In this document: piece after piece, positions 50,206 to 59,312 of the stretch | Layout: each line of letters opens with the position of its first letter | How positions within the stretch are numbered: position 1 is the first letter of the stretch | Origin: Symbiodinium natans | Taxonomy: Eukaryota; Sar; Dinophyceae; Suessiales; Symbiodiniaceae | Length of the DNA: 59,312 nucleotides | Assembly (NCBI GenBank): GCA_905221605.1 | Contig: CAJNDS010002314.1 | Coordinates: forward strand, 428,678 to 487,989 | Direction of reading: 5' to 3' | Notes under the pieces: model-generated | Told to the model about the DNA's origin: nothing | What the model saw: the letters and a program-made list of their open reading frames with translations, nothing else | Database searches by the model: none | Made by a program: the position numbers and the translations under genes

Positions 50206-51769
50206 GTTTATCGGGAGGGCTTCTCCATGAGCTTTGTAGCCCGGAACCAGAAACAAAGCCCCTACACGCGGAGCCCGAACTCTAAACCCTGAACCCAAAA
50301 CCCCACACTCCAAACCGAAACCCTAAACCCGAAAACCCTAAACCCTAGCCCTAAACCTTAAACCTGTTGGCTTCTGAGCATGTAGCACGCGAGGGATCTT
50401 GTGAAAGGCGGCCTGGGGTGTAAGGCTTCTGGCCTGTGGTTGGCTTGGGGCTTGGGCTTATGGAAGGCTTTGGGGCTTCCAGTTTAGGGTTTAGGGTTTA
50501 GGGTTTAGGGTTTAGGGTTTAGGGTTTCAGGGAACCTACACCCGAAGCCCTAACAAGCCCTAGGAGCCAACAAAAGCAGCAGAGGCCGGGTTGACGCCCT
50601 GGGGGTCTTTTGTGAAGAACGGGTAGGGTTTGGGGTTGAGGGTTGAGGGTTAGCGCTTTAGGGTTTTAGGGTTTAGGGGTTAGGGTTTTGGGGTTTAGGG
50701 TTTTGGGGTTTGGGGTTTAGGGTTTAGGGTTTAGGGTTTGGGGTTTAGGGTTCAGGGTTTAGAGTTTTAGGGATTTCGGGTTTAGGGTTTAGGGACAGCA
50801 ATCCTCTCCGAACAGCCCGTCTAAAGCGGCAATGAAAAAAAGAGAAGCTGAGCGAAAGCTTTGCAATTAGGCCACCAAGGCTTCAGAAACCCTGACCCGC
50901 AGGCCAATCCTCAAGGGGGTTAGGGTTTAGGGTTTAGGGTTTAGGGTTTAGGGTTTAGGGTTTAGGGTTTAGGGTTGAGGGTTTAGGGTTTAGGGTTTAG
51001 GGCTTCGGGTTCAGGGTTTAGGGTTTAGGGTTCAAGGTCTAGGGCTTTGGGCTGCAAGTCTAGAGGGGTTGGGAAACCGAAGCACCCTTCTTACCCCAAA
51101 CCCTAAACCCTAAACCCTAAAACCCAAACCCCAAACCCTGAACCCTAAACCCTAAAACCTAAACCCCAAACCCGAAACCCTTTGCAAGCTCAACCCTTCA
51201 AGGGCCCTAAATCATGTATTTAGCTCCCTGCTTGTGTACTTGCTAACACCCGCCCCTTCATATCCAGGGTAATTCGATGTAGAGAGCAGACCACGTCACG
51301 CTCAAAACCAGGGTTGGAGGGTTTTGGGGTTTAGTTCGGTGTTTCGGGTTTAGGGCTTGGAGTTTGAAGGGTTTTTGGGTTAAGGGTTCAGATTCTTCAG
51401 GCTTGAAGGCTAGGGTTTCAGGGTTTCAGGGTTTAGGATTTAGAGTGTGGGGTTGAGGGTTTTTGGGCTCAGGGTTTTTGGGTTGAGGGTTTAGGGTTTA
51501 GGGTTCTTGGGTTTAGGGTTCTTGGGTTTAGGGTGCCTGTACCCCTCAAGCTGTTGGCGAAGATCAAGCCCGGAACCCTGCGGCCGCCTTGGCCGCAATG
51601 ACGGGCATGAGGCCCAACCGCGATGTCTGGGTTCAGGGTTCAGGGTTTATCGTTCAGGGTGTAGGGTTTAGGGTTTAGGGTTTAGAGTTTAGGGTTTAGG
51701 GTTTAGGGTGTAGGGTTTAGGGTTTAGGGTTTAGGGCTAAGGGTTTAAGGCCGACACCCGAAACTCTAC

Positions 51770-51935
51770 AGTCTGGACCGGGTTTTGGGGCTTTGGGGTT
51801 TCGGGTTCTGGGAGGGCCTTCGGGTGCATTATACGAGCCCCCCAAAAAGGGGCCGGGGCCCACATGTTCGGGAACACCCCCAATTGGCTTCCCGGAGCAT
51901 TGAAGACTTAAACCCCAAACCCAAATCTGGGAACC
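51770..51935. other. GC-rich island, no gene
   Basis: GGGAGGGCCTTCGGGTGCAT, CCCCCAAAAAGGGGCCGGGG and similar words; short complementary C and G runs but no open frame of interest. Confidence 0.5.
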
Positions 51936-52737
51936 CTAAACCCTAAACCCTAAACCCTAGACCCTAAACCCTAAACCCTAAAGCCCATCAGTGGGCAGGG
52001 TTTTCGGTTCAAGCACAAGGGCCCTGGCACACATTCTCCTAAATCCTGCACAAGCTATAACGAAAGCCGGGCTCAGGATCGCAGGCTGACCCCCTAAACT
52101 CCTGAGGGTGTAGGGTTTAGGGTTTGGGGTTTGGGGTTTGGGGTTTAGGGTTTAGGGTTTAGGGTTTAGGGTCTAGGGTTTAGGGTTTAGGGTTTAGGGT
52201 TTAGGGTTTAGGGTTTAGGGTTTAGGGTTTCCCAAATTTACCCCTCGCCCGAGCTCCCCGCATACTTGGTGTGGGCGACATCGCAGGTTCGGACGTTTCC
52301 CAGCCGGTACTCCACGCACATCCTGGCGGAACCGCACCCGAAGATAAATGGGGGTTTCCGAAATTCGGGTTTAGGGTTTAGGGTTTAGGGTTCAGGGTTT
52401 AGGGTTTAGGGTTGAGGGTTGAGGGTTTAGGGTTTAGGGCTTAGGGAAGTTGAGGGTTTAGACCCCCAAATCTCAGCTTGAGGTTTAGGGTTCTGGGGTG
52501 TAGGGGTTCGGGGTTTAGGCCTTGGGGTTTTGGGGCTCGAGGGTTTCAGAGGTTCGGGTTCACTCTGAAAGCGCCCAAGAAACCTCCCCCAAAACCCCAA
52601 AACCTCCAACCTCCACCACGCTGTGACATCCAAGATCCACACACGCCAGCTCAACATCAGAGGCTCCCGGTAGTTGGGGCTTCGGGTTCGCTTCGGGTTC
52701 AGGGATTCAGGGGTTTGGGGGTTTGGGGTTTAGGGGT

Positions 52738-53017
52738 TAGGGTTTAGGGTTTAGGGTTTAGGGTTTAGGGTTTGGGGTTTAGGGTTTAGGGTTTAGGGTT
52801 TAGGGGTTTAGGGGTTTAGGGGAAGGGGTTTAGGGGTTTAGGGGTTTAGGGGTTTAGGGGTTTAGGGGTTTAGGGGTTTAGGGGTTTAGGGGTTTAGGGG
52901 TTTAGGGGTTTAGGGGGTTAGGGGGTTAGGGGTTTAGGGGTTTAGGGGTTTAGGGGTTTAGGGGTTTAGGGGTTTAGGGGTTTAGGGGTTTAGGGGTTTA
53001 GGGGTTTAGGGGTTTAG
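52738..53017 (+). repeat. TTTAGGG array passing into an eight-base TTTAGGGG (T3AG4) array
   Basis: After about ten seven-base copies, 52800-53017 holds about 26 eight-base TTTAGGGG copies, with one AAGG insertion near 52823 and two TTAGGGGG variants near 52915-52930. It is a long homogenised array of a one-base-longer unit. Confidence 0.94.
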
Positions 53018-53055
53018 GAAGTCTAGGTCTGCAACTGCAGTTCTCACTCTTTGGG

Positions 53056-53172
53056 TAGTTCCATGGTCCCTTGGTATGGGGGCCCTTAACAGGGGACCCC
53101 TTGTATACTCCTTATATACCCCACACAACCCAAGGGCCCATACCTCAGAACCCTTGAAAGGAGCCACATAAC
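53056..53172. repeat. dispersed element family C, copy 3 (longest)
   Basis: TAGTTCCATGGTCCCTTGGT near the start, TATACTCCTTATATACCCCA in the middle, and AACCCTTGAAAGGAGCCACA then TAACC at the end. Its ends are roughly complementary (CCATGGTCCCTT versus GAAAGGAGCCACAT). Confidence 0.6.
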
Positions 53173-53466
53173 CACCCCTCAGACTCACCCAACTGTAGCC
53201 ATGTTAGGGGTCTTAGGGGGCATATGCTTGGGCTCGCTCAGGTTTAGGGCTGAGGGGATAGGTTCTAGGCCTTCGAGGTTTGGGTTTAGGGTTTGGGGTG
53301 TAGGGTGTAGGGCGTAGGGTGGAGGGTTTGGGGTTTAGGGTTTAGGGCTTAGGGCTTAGGGTTTAGGGTTTCGGGTTTAAGGTTTAGGGCAGTCTTGGGG
53401 AAGATGGGGAGTGTGGGGGGGTGGCAGGGAGGGGCAAAGGACAAAACAACGATCCTAGTTAAACAG

Positions 53467-53613
53467 CTAAACCCTAAACCCTAAACCCTAAACCCTAAAC
53501 CCTGAGCCCTAAACCCTAAACCCTAAACCCTAAACCCTAAACCCTAAACCCTAAACCCTAAACCCTAAACCCTAAACCCTAAACCCTAAACCCTAAACCC
53601 TAAACCCTAAACC
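53467..53613 (-). repeat. CCCTAAA array, about 21 copies
   Basis: Nearly perfect, with one CCCTGAG variant near 53502. Confidence 0.95.
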
Positions 53614-53984
53614 CAAGCCCCCCATACAAAGAAAGAGAGCGAGCATGCTGGGCCCCGGACTTCTTCATGCGCAGAGGGGCCGGGTCCCCGAAGAGCTTGT
53701 TGTAGCAGGACCGGGGCCTGGAGTTGTTTGGGGTTTAGGGTTCAGGGTTTGGGTTTGGGATTTAGGGTTTGCGGTTTAGGGTTTAGGGTTTGGGATTTAG
53801 GGTTTGGGGTTTAGGGTTTGGGGTTTAGGGTTTAGGACTTAGGGGTTTGGGGTTCAGGGTTTAGGGTTTTGGGGGAGGCGGAGAGGGGGAACGGGGAAAG
53901 GGGGGTAGGTAGGGCTTGGGGCTTAGGGCTTAGGGCTTTGGTGGCTTTGGAATTTTGGGTTTTCGGGTTTAGGGCTTAGTGTGC

Positions 53985-54212
53985 ACGCATTGCACGAAAC
54001 GGTTCGGCTAGCCAGAACGAAATCACATACCTCCTGGACATATGACCGTCTGTGACATGCTTTCATGGTATGAAGCTGTCCATGACTGTTTTTCAAGGAC
54101 TTTCCTTAAGTTGAGAAAGCTTACAGTGGGGGTCTCCCTGGATTTGTGTTCGCCTCCTCTGCGCTGCGACGCTTGTGCTGCTTTGCGCCGCGTCAAGTTT
54201 GGGTGTGTTGCG
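53985..54212. other. non-telomeric island, no gene called
   Basis: A 62-codon plus frame starts at 54042 (MTVCDMLSWYEAVHDCF) and is Cys-rich. It is too short and unlike anything I know to call a gene. Confidence 0.4.
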
Positions 54213-54306
54213 ATGTCCCCCTTAAGCTAGCAGTCCTTAATGGGGATTGCAGTGACTCCTATTGTCATCCCGATCAAGGACTGTTAGTAGAAAGGGGGAG
54301 CATCCT
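54212..54306. repeat. dispersed palindromic element family A, copy 4
   Basis: GATGTCCCCCTTAAGCTAGC, AGTCCTTAATGGGGATTGCA and ATTGTCATCCCGATC are followed by AAGGACTGTTAGTAGAAAGG and GGGAGCATCC. The arms match the other three sites. It lies in an island rather than directly in a repeat array. Confidence 0.75.
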
Positions 54307-56239
54307 AAGATGTGCGGTGCATCCTCAACACCGAAACCCTCAACCCTAAACCCCTCAACAAAAAAAAACGTGAAGCACGACTCTGTCTGCATCTGTCGGT
54401 GACTTGTTCCATATCAAAAGCCTGTAATGCTTGGTCTTTAGGGCTTACTGTTTCCGGTTTAGGGGGAACCCTAAACCCTAAACCCGAAACCCTCCAAACC
54501 CTAAACCCTACACCCTAGACCCTAAACCCTAAACCCTAAACCCTGAACCCTAAACCCTAAACCCTTAACCCTAAACAAAACATCGGAGAGGCCGCATGGG
54601 AGTTGATGCGAGGCGCATCGTCAAGCCGGTGGCGTTGGACCAGTGAATTCGGCAGTAGTGCGTGGCGTCCCGCTGCCTGGGTTTAGGGTTTAGGGTTTAG
54701 GGTTTAGGGTTTAGGGTTTAGGGTTTAGGGTTTAGGGTTTCGGGTTTAGGGTTTAGGGTTTAGGGTTTAGGGTTTAGGGTTTAGGGTTTAGGGTAGCTGA
54801 GGGATTGAGGGTCTGGGGGTTTATGGTTTAGGGTTGAGGAGTTTAGAGCTAAGAGCTTGAGGGTTTGCGGTTTCGGGTTGAGAGTTTGGGATTTATCTAG
54901 GGTTTAGGGCTTTAGGGGTTGAGGCATAGGGTTTGAGGTCTAGGGTTTTGGAGCTTAGGATTAGTAGGTTGAGGTTTAAGGTTTGGGCTTTAGGAGCTGA
55001 GAGCTTGGAGAGGGAGCGCATCGCAGCAGGCGGGCCCAACCGAAAAACAACCACCCGCTGTAGGGTTTGAGGCCCATACAATGGCTTAGGGTTTTAGGGT
55101 TTAGGGTTTTAGGGTTCTGCTCGAGATGGGGTGGTGGGGCAAACAGCTTGCGGCCTGAAATGCTTTGCACCCCCACCCCACCTGGCCATCCCCCCCCCTT
55201 TTTTGAGCCAAACAAAACAGCCAAACCCTAAACCCGAAACCCTAAACCCTTAAACCCTAAAACCCGCACTCCATGTCCCAGCACCTCCGACCCGGAAATC
55301 CCTAAACCCCAAGCCCGAAACCGCGGCGCGCCTAGCCGGATTGCCAGGTAAGCCGTACCTCGGTCAGGGTCGCCGAAAACCCTGAACCCTACACGCGAGT
55401 GCCACAGTCGTTTTTATGGTCTCCAAAACCTTAACCAACTCCTGAACCTCAAATCAAAGCCCCAATATCCCATCCGTCCCTTCTGGATGCTTACCACCCA
55501 GATGGTTCAACCGTCTGGATGATAGCTTTTGTGACGGTTAGGGTCTGGGGTGTTAAGGCTTGGACCCTAAGCCCTCAACCCTAAGCGTGGCTCGGGGTTT
55601 AGGGTTTCGGGCGCTGAGGTTCTGGGCGATGTTGCCAATGGGGGTCTTAGGGAGACCCTGTTGATGGCTTGGTTGGTGAATACGGATGTAAGGTTCACAA
55701 GGTTTGGGGTTTAGTTCCAGTTTAAGGGTTTAGGGTTTAGGGCCTCGGAATCTCTCAACCCTAAAGCCTAAAACCCACACACACACACAAAGAACACTAA
55801 GCCCTAAACCCTAAGCCACCTATATAACCTCAGTGCCCGGCCATGCCCTCAGAATCTCACAGGTCACTCCGGCCTCGACCGGGTCAGGCTTTAGGCGGTT
55901 TTTGGGCTCATCGGGAGTGCCGGTTGGGTTGTGGTCTAGGGTTTAGGGTTTAGGGTTTAGGGTTTAGGGTTTAGGGTTTAGGGTTTAGGGTTTAGGGTTT
56001 CGGGTTTCGGGTTTCGGGTTTCGGGTTTCGGGTTTAGGGTTTAGGGTTTAGGGTTCACGGTTTGGGGTTTGGAGCTCAGGGCTGATCTTGGGTCTTGGCG
56101 AGTGGCTGGAGGGATCTACTTTGCTTTGCTGAAGACTCGAGTTCTGGATGTCGAGAACTCTGAGCATTGTCTCCTCAACCTTTGGGACGTGGCAAGTCAG
56201 AGTTGAACGGCGCGATCGGAGGCATCGGAACAAAACCCT

Positions 56240-56400
56240 TTAGCCCTAGACCCGGAGCCCCAAACCCAAAAAACCCAAAGCCTTAAACCCCCAAAGCCTA
56301 AAACCCCCAAAACCCCCAAAACCCCCAAACCCCCAAGCCCGAACCCAAAAAAAAAACCCAAAACCCCAAAACCCCCAAACCCCAATAAACCCCCAATCCC
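56240..56400. repeat. A/C-rich degenerate repeat (AAACCCCCAAA)
   Basis: AAACCCCCAAAACCCCC-type words fill the stretch before the clean CCCTAAA array at 56398-56486. Confidence 0.8.
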
Positions 56401-57179
56401 TAAACCCTAAACCCCTAAACCCCTAAACCCCTAAACCCCTAAACCCTAAACCCTAAACCCTAAACCCTAAACCCTAAACCCTAAACCGGGCCCCCGGGCA
56501 CCAAAGGGTCCAAGCTGCAGAGGCTGCAGCTCCGAGACCTGGAGGTGGTCAGGAGGGTTTAGGGTTTAGGGTTTAGGGTTTAGGGTTTAGGGTTTAGGGC
56601 TTAGGGTTTAGGGTTTAGGGTTTAGGGCTTAGGGTCTAGGATTTTTGTTGGCTGCTTGTGAAGAAAAGAAACGCAAACTCCTTTCAGTTTTTAAAGAAAC
56701 TACAGGGCTTTAAATAAACCAAAAAAAGAAGAAGCCTCCTTTTCTCCGAATCTGGGGTAACTCCGCTCATACAAGTTTCAGGGTTTACCCCTAAACCCTG
56801 AACCCTGAACCTTAAACCCTCAACCCTACAGTAAACCCTAAACCCTCAACGAAACCCTAAACTTAAGCTTAAGGGGTCAAGCGCGAGGGGGTTCAGGGCT
56901 TCAGGAACCCTAGAAGCTCAATCCCCCAAAATCCTAAACCCTAAACCCTGAACCCTAAACCCCCTACACCCTAAGCCCGGTTTTAGGGTTTAGGGTTTAG
57001 ACTTTTAGGTTTAGGGTTTAGGGCCAGTTTAGGGTTTAGGGCTTAGGGTTTAGGAACCCTGAACTCCAAACCCCCAAACCCTAAACCCTAAAACCCAAAG
57101 AACTCGGATTTTGGAGCTTGTGAAGGCAGGATTCGTGGGGGATATTGGGAGAGCTACGAGTAGAGCGGAGTAACTTCAG

Positions 57180-57580
57180 TCTACCCCTCACAAAGCCTAA
57201 ACCCCAAACCCTCAACCCTACGAACCCTCAACCCTGAACCCCTAAACCCTAAACCCTCAACCCTACGAACCCTCAACCCTGAACCCCTAAACCCTAAACC
57301 CTGAACCCTAAACGCTAAAACCTAAACCCTAAACCCTAAACCCTCAACCCTAAACCCTGAACCCTCAACCCTGAACCCCTAAACCCTAAACCCTACGAAC
57401 CCTCAACCCTGAACCCCTAAACCCTAAACCCTGAACCCTAAACGCTAAAACCTAAACCCTAAACCCTAAACCCTAAACCCTAAACCCTCAACCCTAAACC
57501 CTAAACCCTCAACCCTAAACCCTAAACCCTCAACCTTGAAACACTAAAACCTAAACCCTAAACCCTAAACCCTCAACCCG
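57180..57580 (-). repeat. CCCTAAA-type array with duplicated variant blocks
   Basis: CCCTACGAACCCTCAACCCT and the following CCCTGAACCCCTAAACCCTA recur near 57215, 57265 and 57391. The longer unit that ends in AACGCTAAAACCTAAACC recurs near 57310 and 57430. The nested duplications show unequal exchange within the array. Confidence 0.88.
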
Positions 57581-58114
57581 GGAGCCGAAGGCGCCTCAAG
57601 CGTCTGATCTCTGTAATTTCTCCGCTCCTCTGGCACGGGGGGCTTTGTGGTTCGGGGTTTGGGGTTTGGGGTTTGGGGTTTGGGGTTTAGGGTTTAGGGT
57701 TTAGGGTTTTCAGGATTCAGGGTTTAGGGCTTAGGGTTTGGGGCTCCAGGGGATTGAAGGGAGTTGCAGGGCTTAGCAGGTCTAGCGGGCGTAGGGGCCT
57801 GCCAACCCAGAACGCCTAAAACCCCAAACACCACTGGGATGCTGCCGTTAAGCCCTAAACCCTAAACCCTAAACCCCAAACCCTAAACCCTAAACCCTAA
57901 ACCCTAATCCCTAACCCTAAACCCGAAAAACCTAGGAGCCCTCCTCGCATGGCTTGGAGGGGGCCGCTGCCACCGGATGCTCCTGGGCTTCAGGGCTTAC
58001 GGGTTTAGGGTTTAGGGTTTAGGGTTTAGGGTTTAGGGTTTAGGGTTTGGGGTTTAGGGTTTAGGGTTTAGGGTTTAGGGTTAAAAGTTAAAAGGGTTTA
58101 GGGTTTAGGGTTTC

Positions 58115-58560
58115 AGCAGTTCTTTGGGGAATTGGATGCCTTACTATGATCCCCTCAAGAACATAAAGGCAGAGGTAAGGTAGACAAATCCCTCATTCCC
58201 TTACGAAGAACTAGTACAGTCAACTCCAAAAAGCTGGAACATCCTTCTCCCCATACCACAAAAGGCAAAAAGTACACTAAAGGGAATCCCAGCTCGAGTC
58301 ATCCTGAGACCGCGCTCCAACTGTCTGGAGTTTACTGTAAGGTTTGGATTGCGCATCAAAATGGTAGTTAGTAATAAAAATTGTGACACAGAAAAAAGCA
58401 AAGAAAACAACAACAAGCTTATTAATCAAAATTTACTCTTTGTATATATATATATATATATCTTATTCGGGGCTTTGGGCGTGGGATTTGAAGCAGTCGA
58501 GACGAATATCTAAACAAACCCTCACAGCTTCTACGTCATACCACAGTGAGCGAACCCGAA
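58115..58560. other. AT-richer non-telomeric island, no gene
   Basis: About 440 bases of complex sequence with a (TA) run at 58443-58460 and short A runs. The open frames of 67-71 codons are not recognised. Confidence 0.55.
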
Positions 58561-59189
58561 ACCCTGCTGAAGGGTTTAGGGTTTAGGTTTAGGGTTTAGG
58601 ATTTAGGGTTTAGGGTTAGGGCTTAGCGCTTAGGGCTTAGGGCTTAGGGCTTCTTGGCTGGGTTCGTGGTCTTCAGCACTTTGGTTTGATTGAACCTCGA
58701 GGCGTCGGTCGCCATGAATGGCAGCATTTCAGGGCGAAGGGCGATCGATACTGGAGGGTCTATCTAGATTGGGTTGTGTTGCTTTGTTTGGGGTTTAGGA
58801 TTTAGGGTTTAGGGTTTGGGGTTTGGGGTTTAGGGTTTAGGATTTAGGGTTTAGGGTTTAGGGTTTAGAGTTTAGAGTTTACGGTTTAGGGTTCAGGGCC
58901 TATGAACGGGCACATTGGGGTAGCTTATGTAGATGCCTAGGGCTTTCGAGCTTCTCGATCAACCCCATCAACCTTCGCCAAAGCCAGCAACGGTGGAAGC
59001 CTATACATTGAACCCTGAACCCGAAACCCTGGCTGCCCGAACCTACCCCCCCCCCCCTTCCCCAACACAGAAAAGGCACAAGAAGATCTAGGGGCTGAGG
59101 ACTGTTTATGGGCCTTAAGCTCAGGGTTTGGATTTGCGACCCTAAGCCCTGAGTAAACCCCAATTCCTAAACCCCAAACCCCCAACCCC

Positions 59190-59312
59190 AAACCCCAAAC
59201 CCTAAACCCTAAACCCTAAACCCTAACCCCTAAACCCTAACCCTAAACCCTAAACCCTAAACCCTAAACCCTAAACCCTAAACCCTAAACCCTAAACCCT
59301 AAACCCTAAACC
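59190..59312 (-). repeat. CCCTAAA array running off the window
   Basis: About 16 nearly perfect copies reach the last base. The C-rich strand reads 5' to 3' toward the right edge, so this is not the canonical right-hand end of a chromosome; the array must be internal or the neighbouring sequence inverted. Confidence 0.95.

Larger units (their letters stand above)
46916..59312. repeat. telomere-repeat mosaic with short islands (region 5)
   Basis: Blocks lie near 47030-47190, 47704-47935, 48050-48115, 49327-49455, 49555-49630, 49905-49940, 50484-50530, 50645-50790, 50920-51035, 51095-51130, 51490-51530, 51660-51740, 51935-51985, 52110-52230, 52370-52440, 52738-53017, 53330-53395, 53467-53613, 53730-53880, 54470-54580, 54680-54795, 55090-55120, 55937-56060, 56398-56486, 56553-56640, 56800-57050, 57180-57580, 57655-57740, 57850-57930, 58000-58110, 58575-58660, 58790-58890 and 59190-59312. 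Orientation switches repeatedly. Islands not listed separately, including 53620-53720, 54590-54680, 55270-55560, 55620-55720 and 55850-55930, show no gene I can support. Confidence 0.9.

Noticed and set aside
52427-52747. Frames of 76-89 codons near family-B-like GGTTTCCGAAATTCGGG
   Set aside because: Pro/Lys/Thr-rich or Gly/Leu/Arg/Val-rich translations of telomere-like repeats; no gene.
1-59312. tRNA, rRNA, or dinoflagellate spliced-leader genes
   Set aside because: I looked by eye for a spliced-leader-like sequence and for tRNA or rRNA landmarks and saw none. This is not an exhaustive search; tRNAscan-SE and rRNA profile searches would settle it.

Overview
The window is a eukaryotic subtelomere-like region. 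It is dominated by hundreds of copies of the seven-base telomere repeat TTTAGGG / CCCTAAA (T3AG3, the type found in plants, many algae and photosynthetic alveolates) and its one-base variants. These sit in blocks of both orientations, separated by short non-telomeric islands of roughly 60-400 bp. Long G tracts, satellites, an assembly gap of Ns and one probable spliced gene also point to a nuclear eukaryotic genome. An algal or other protist nuclear genome fits best. I cannot name the species, and the absence of ordinary housekeeping genes leaves little else to judge by. The CCCTAAA array at the right edge faces the wrong way for a right-hand chromosome terminus, so no true chromosome end is evident.

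Layout: (1) 1-1255, a short telomere block and an AT-rich 127-bp satellite. (2) About 1500-5272, minus strand, a nearly intact positive-strand RNA-virus-like replicase with RNA-dependent RNA polymerase (RdRp) motifs F, A, B and C, in three overlapping reading frames; it abuts TTTAGGG repeats directly. (3) 5273-15040, telomere-repeat mosaic with dispersed short palindromic elements. (4) 15045-16680, a non-telomeric island with an unrecognised 279-codon ORF. (5) 16680-24430, more mosaic. (6) 24431-26325, an island with a minus-strand two-exon gene for a small multi-CxxC zinc-binding protein. (7) 26326-28513, a 2.2-kb element with inverted ends, filled by a higher-order GC-hairpin satellite. (8) 28511-31712 mosaic, then a 100-N gap. 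(9) 31813-34480, minisatellites. (10) 34481-34788, a compact 308-bp double-palindrome element with perfect 28-bp inverted ends. (11) 34795-37060, mosaic and a G-rich tract. (12) 37064-46905, a 9.8-kb island bounded by perfect 27-bp inverted repeats and made almost wholly of different satellites, several strongly palindromic. (13) 46916-59312, mosaic to the end.

The genes do not form a pathway. The most unusual items are the viral polymerase locus embedded next to telomeric DNA, the 9.8-kb satellite island with inverted ends, the dense palindrome arrays at 42.9-46.8 kb, and four small dispersed element families (called A-D here) that sit repeatedly among telomeric blocks. Most of the predicted open frames elsewhere come from repeats being open in several frames and are not annotated as genes. 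Many repeat boundaries were read by eye and should be taken as accurate to about 10 bases unless an exact arm is given.
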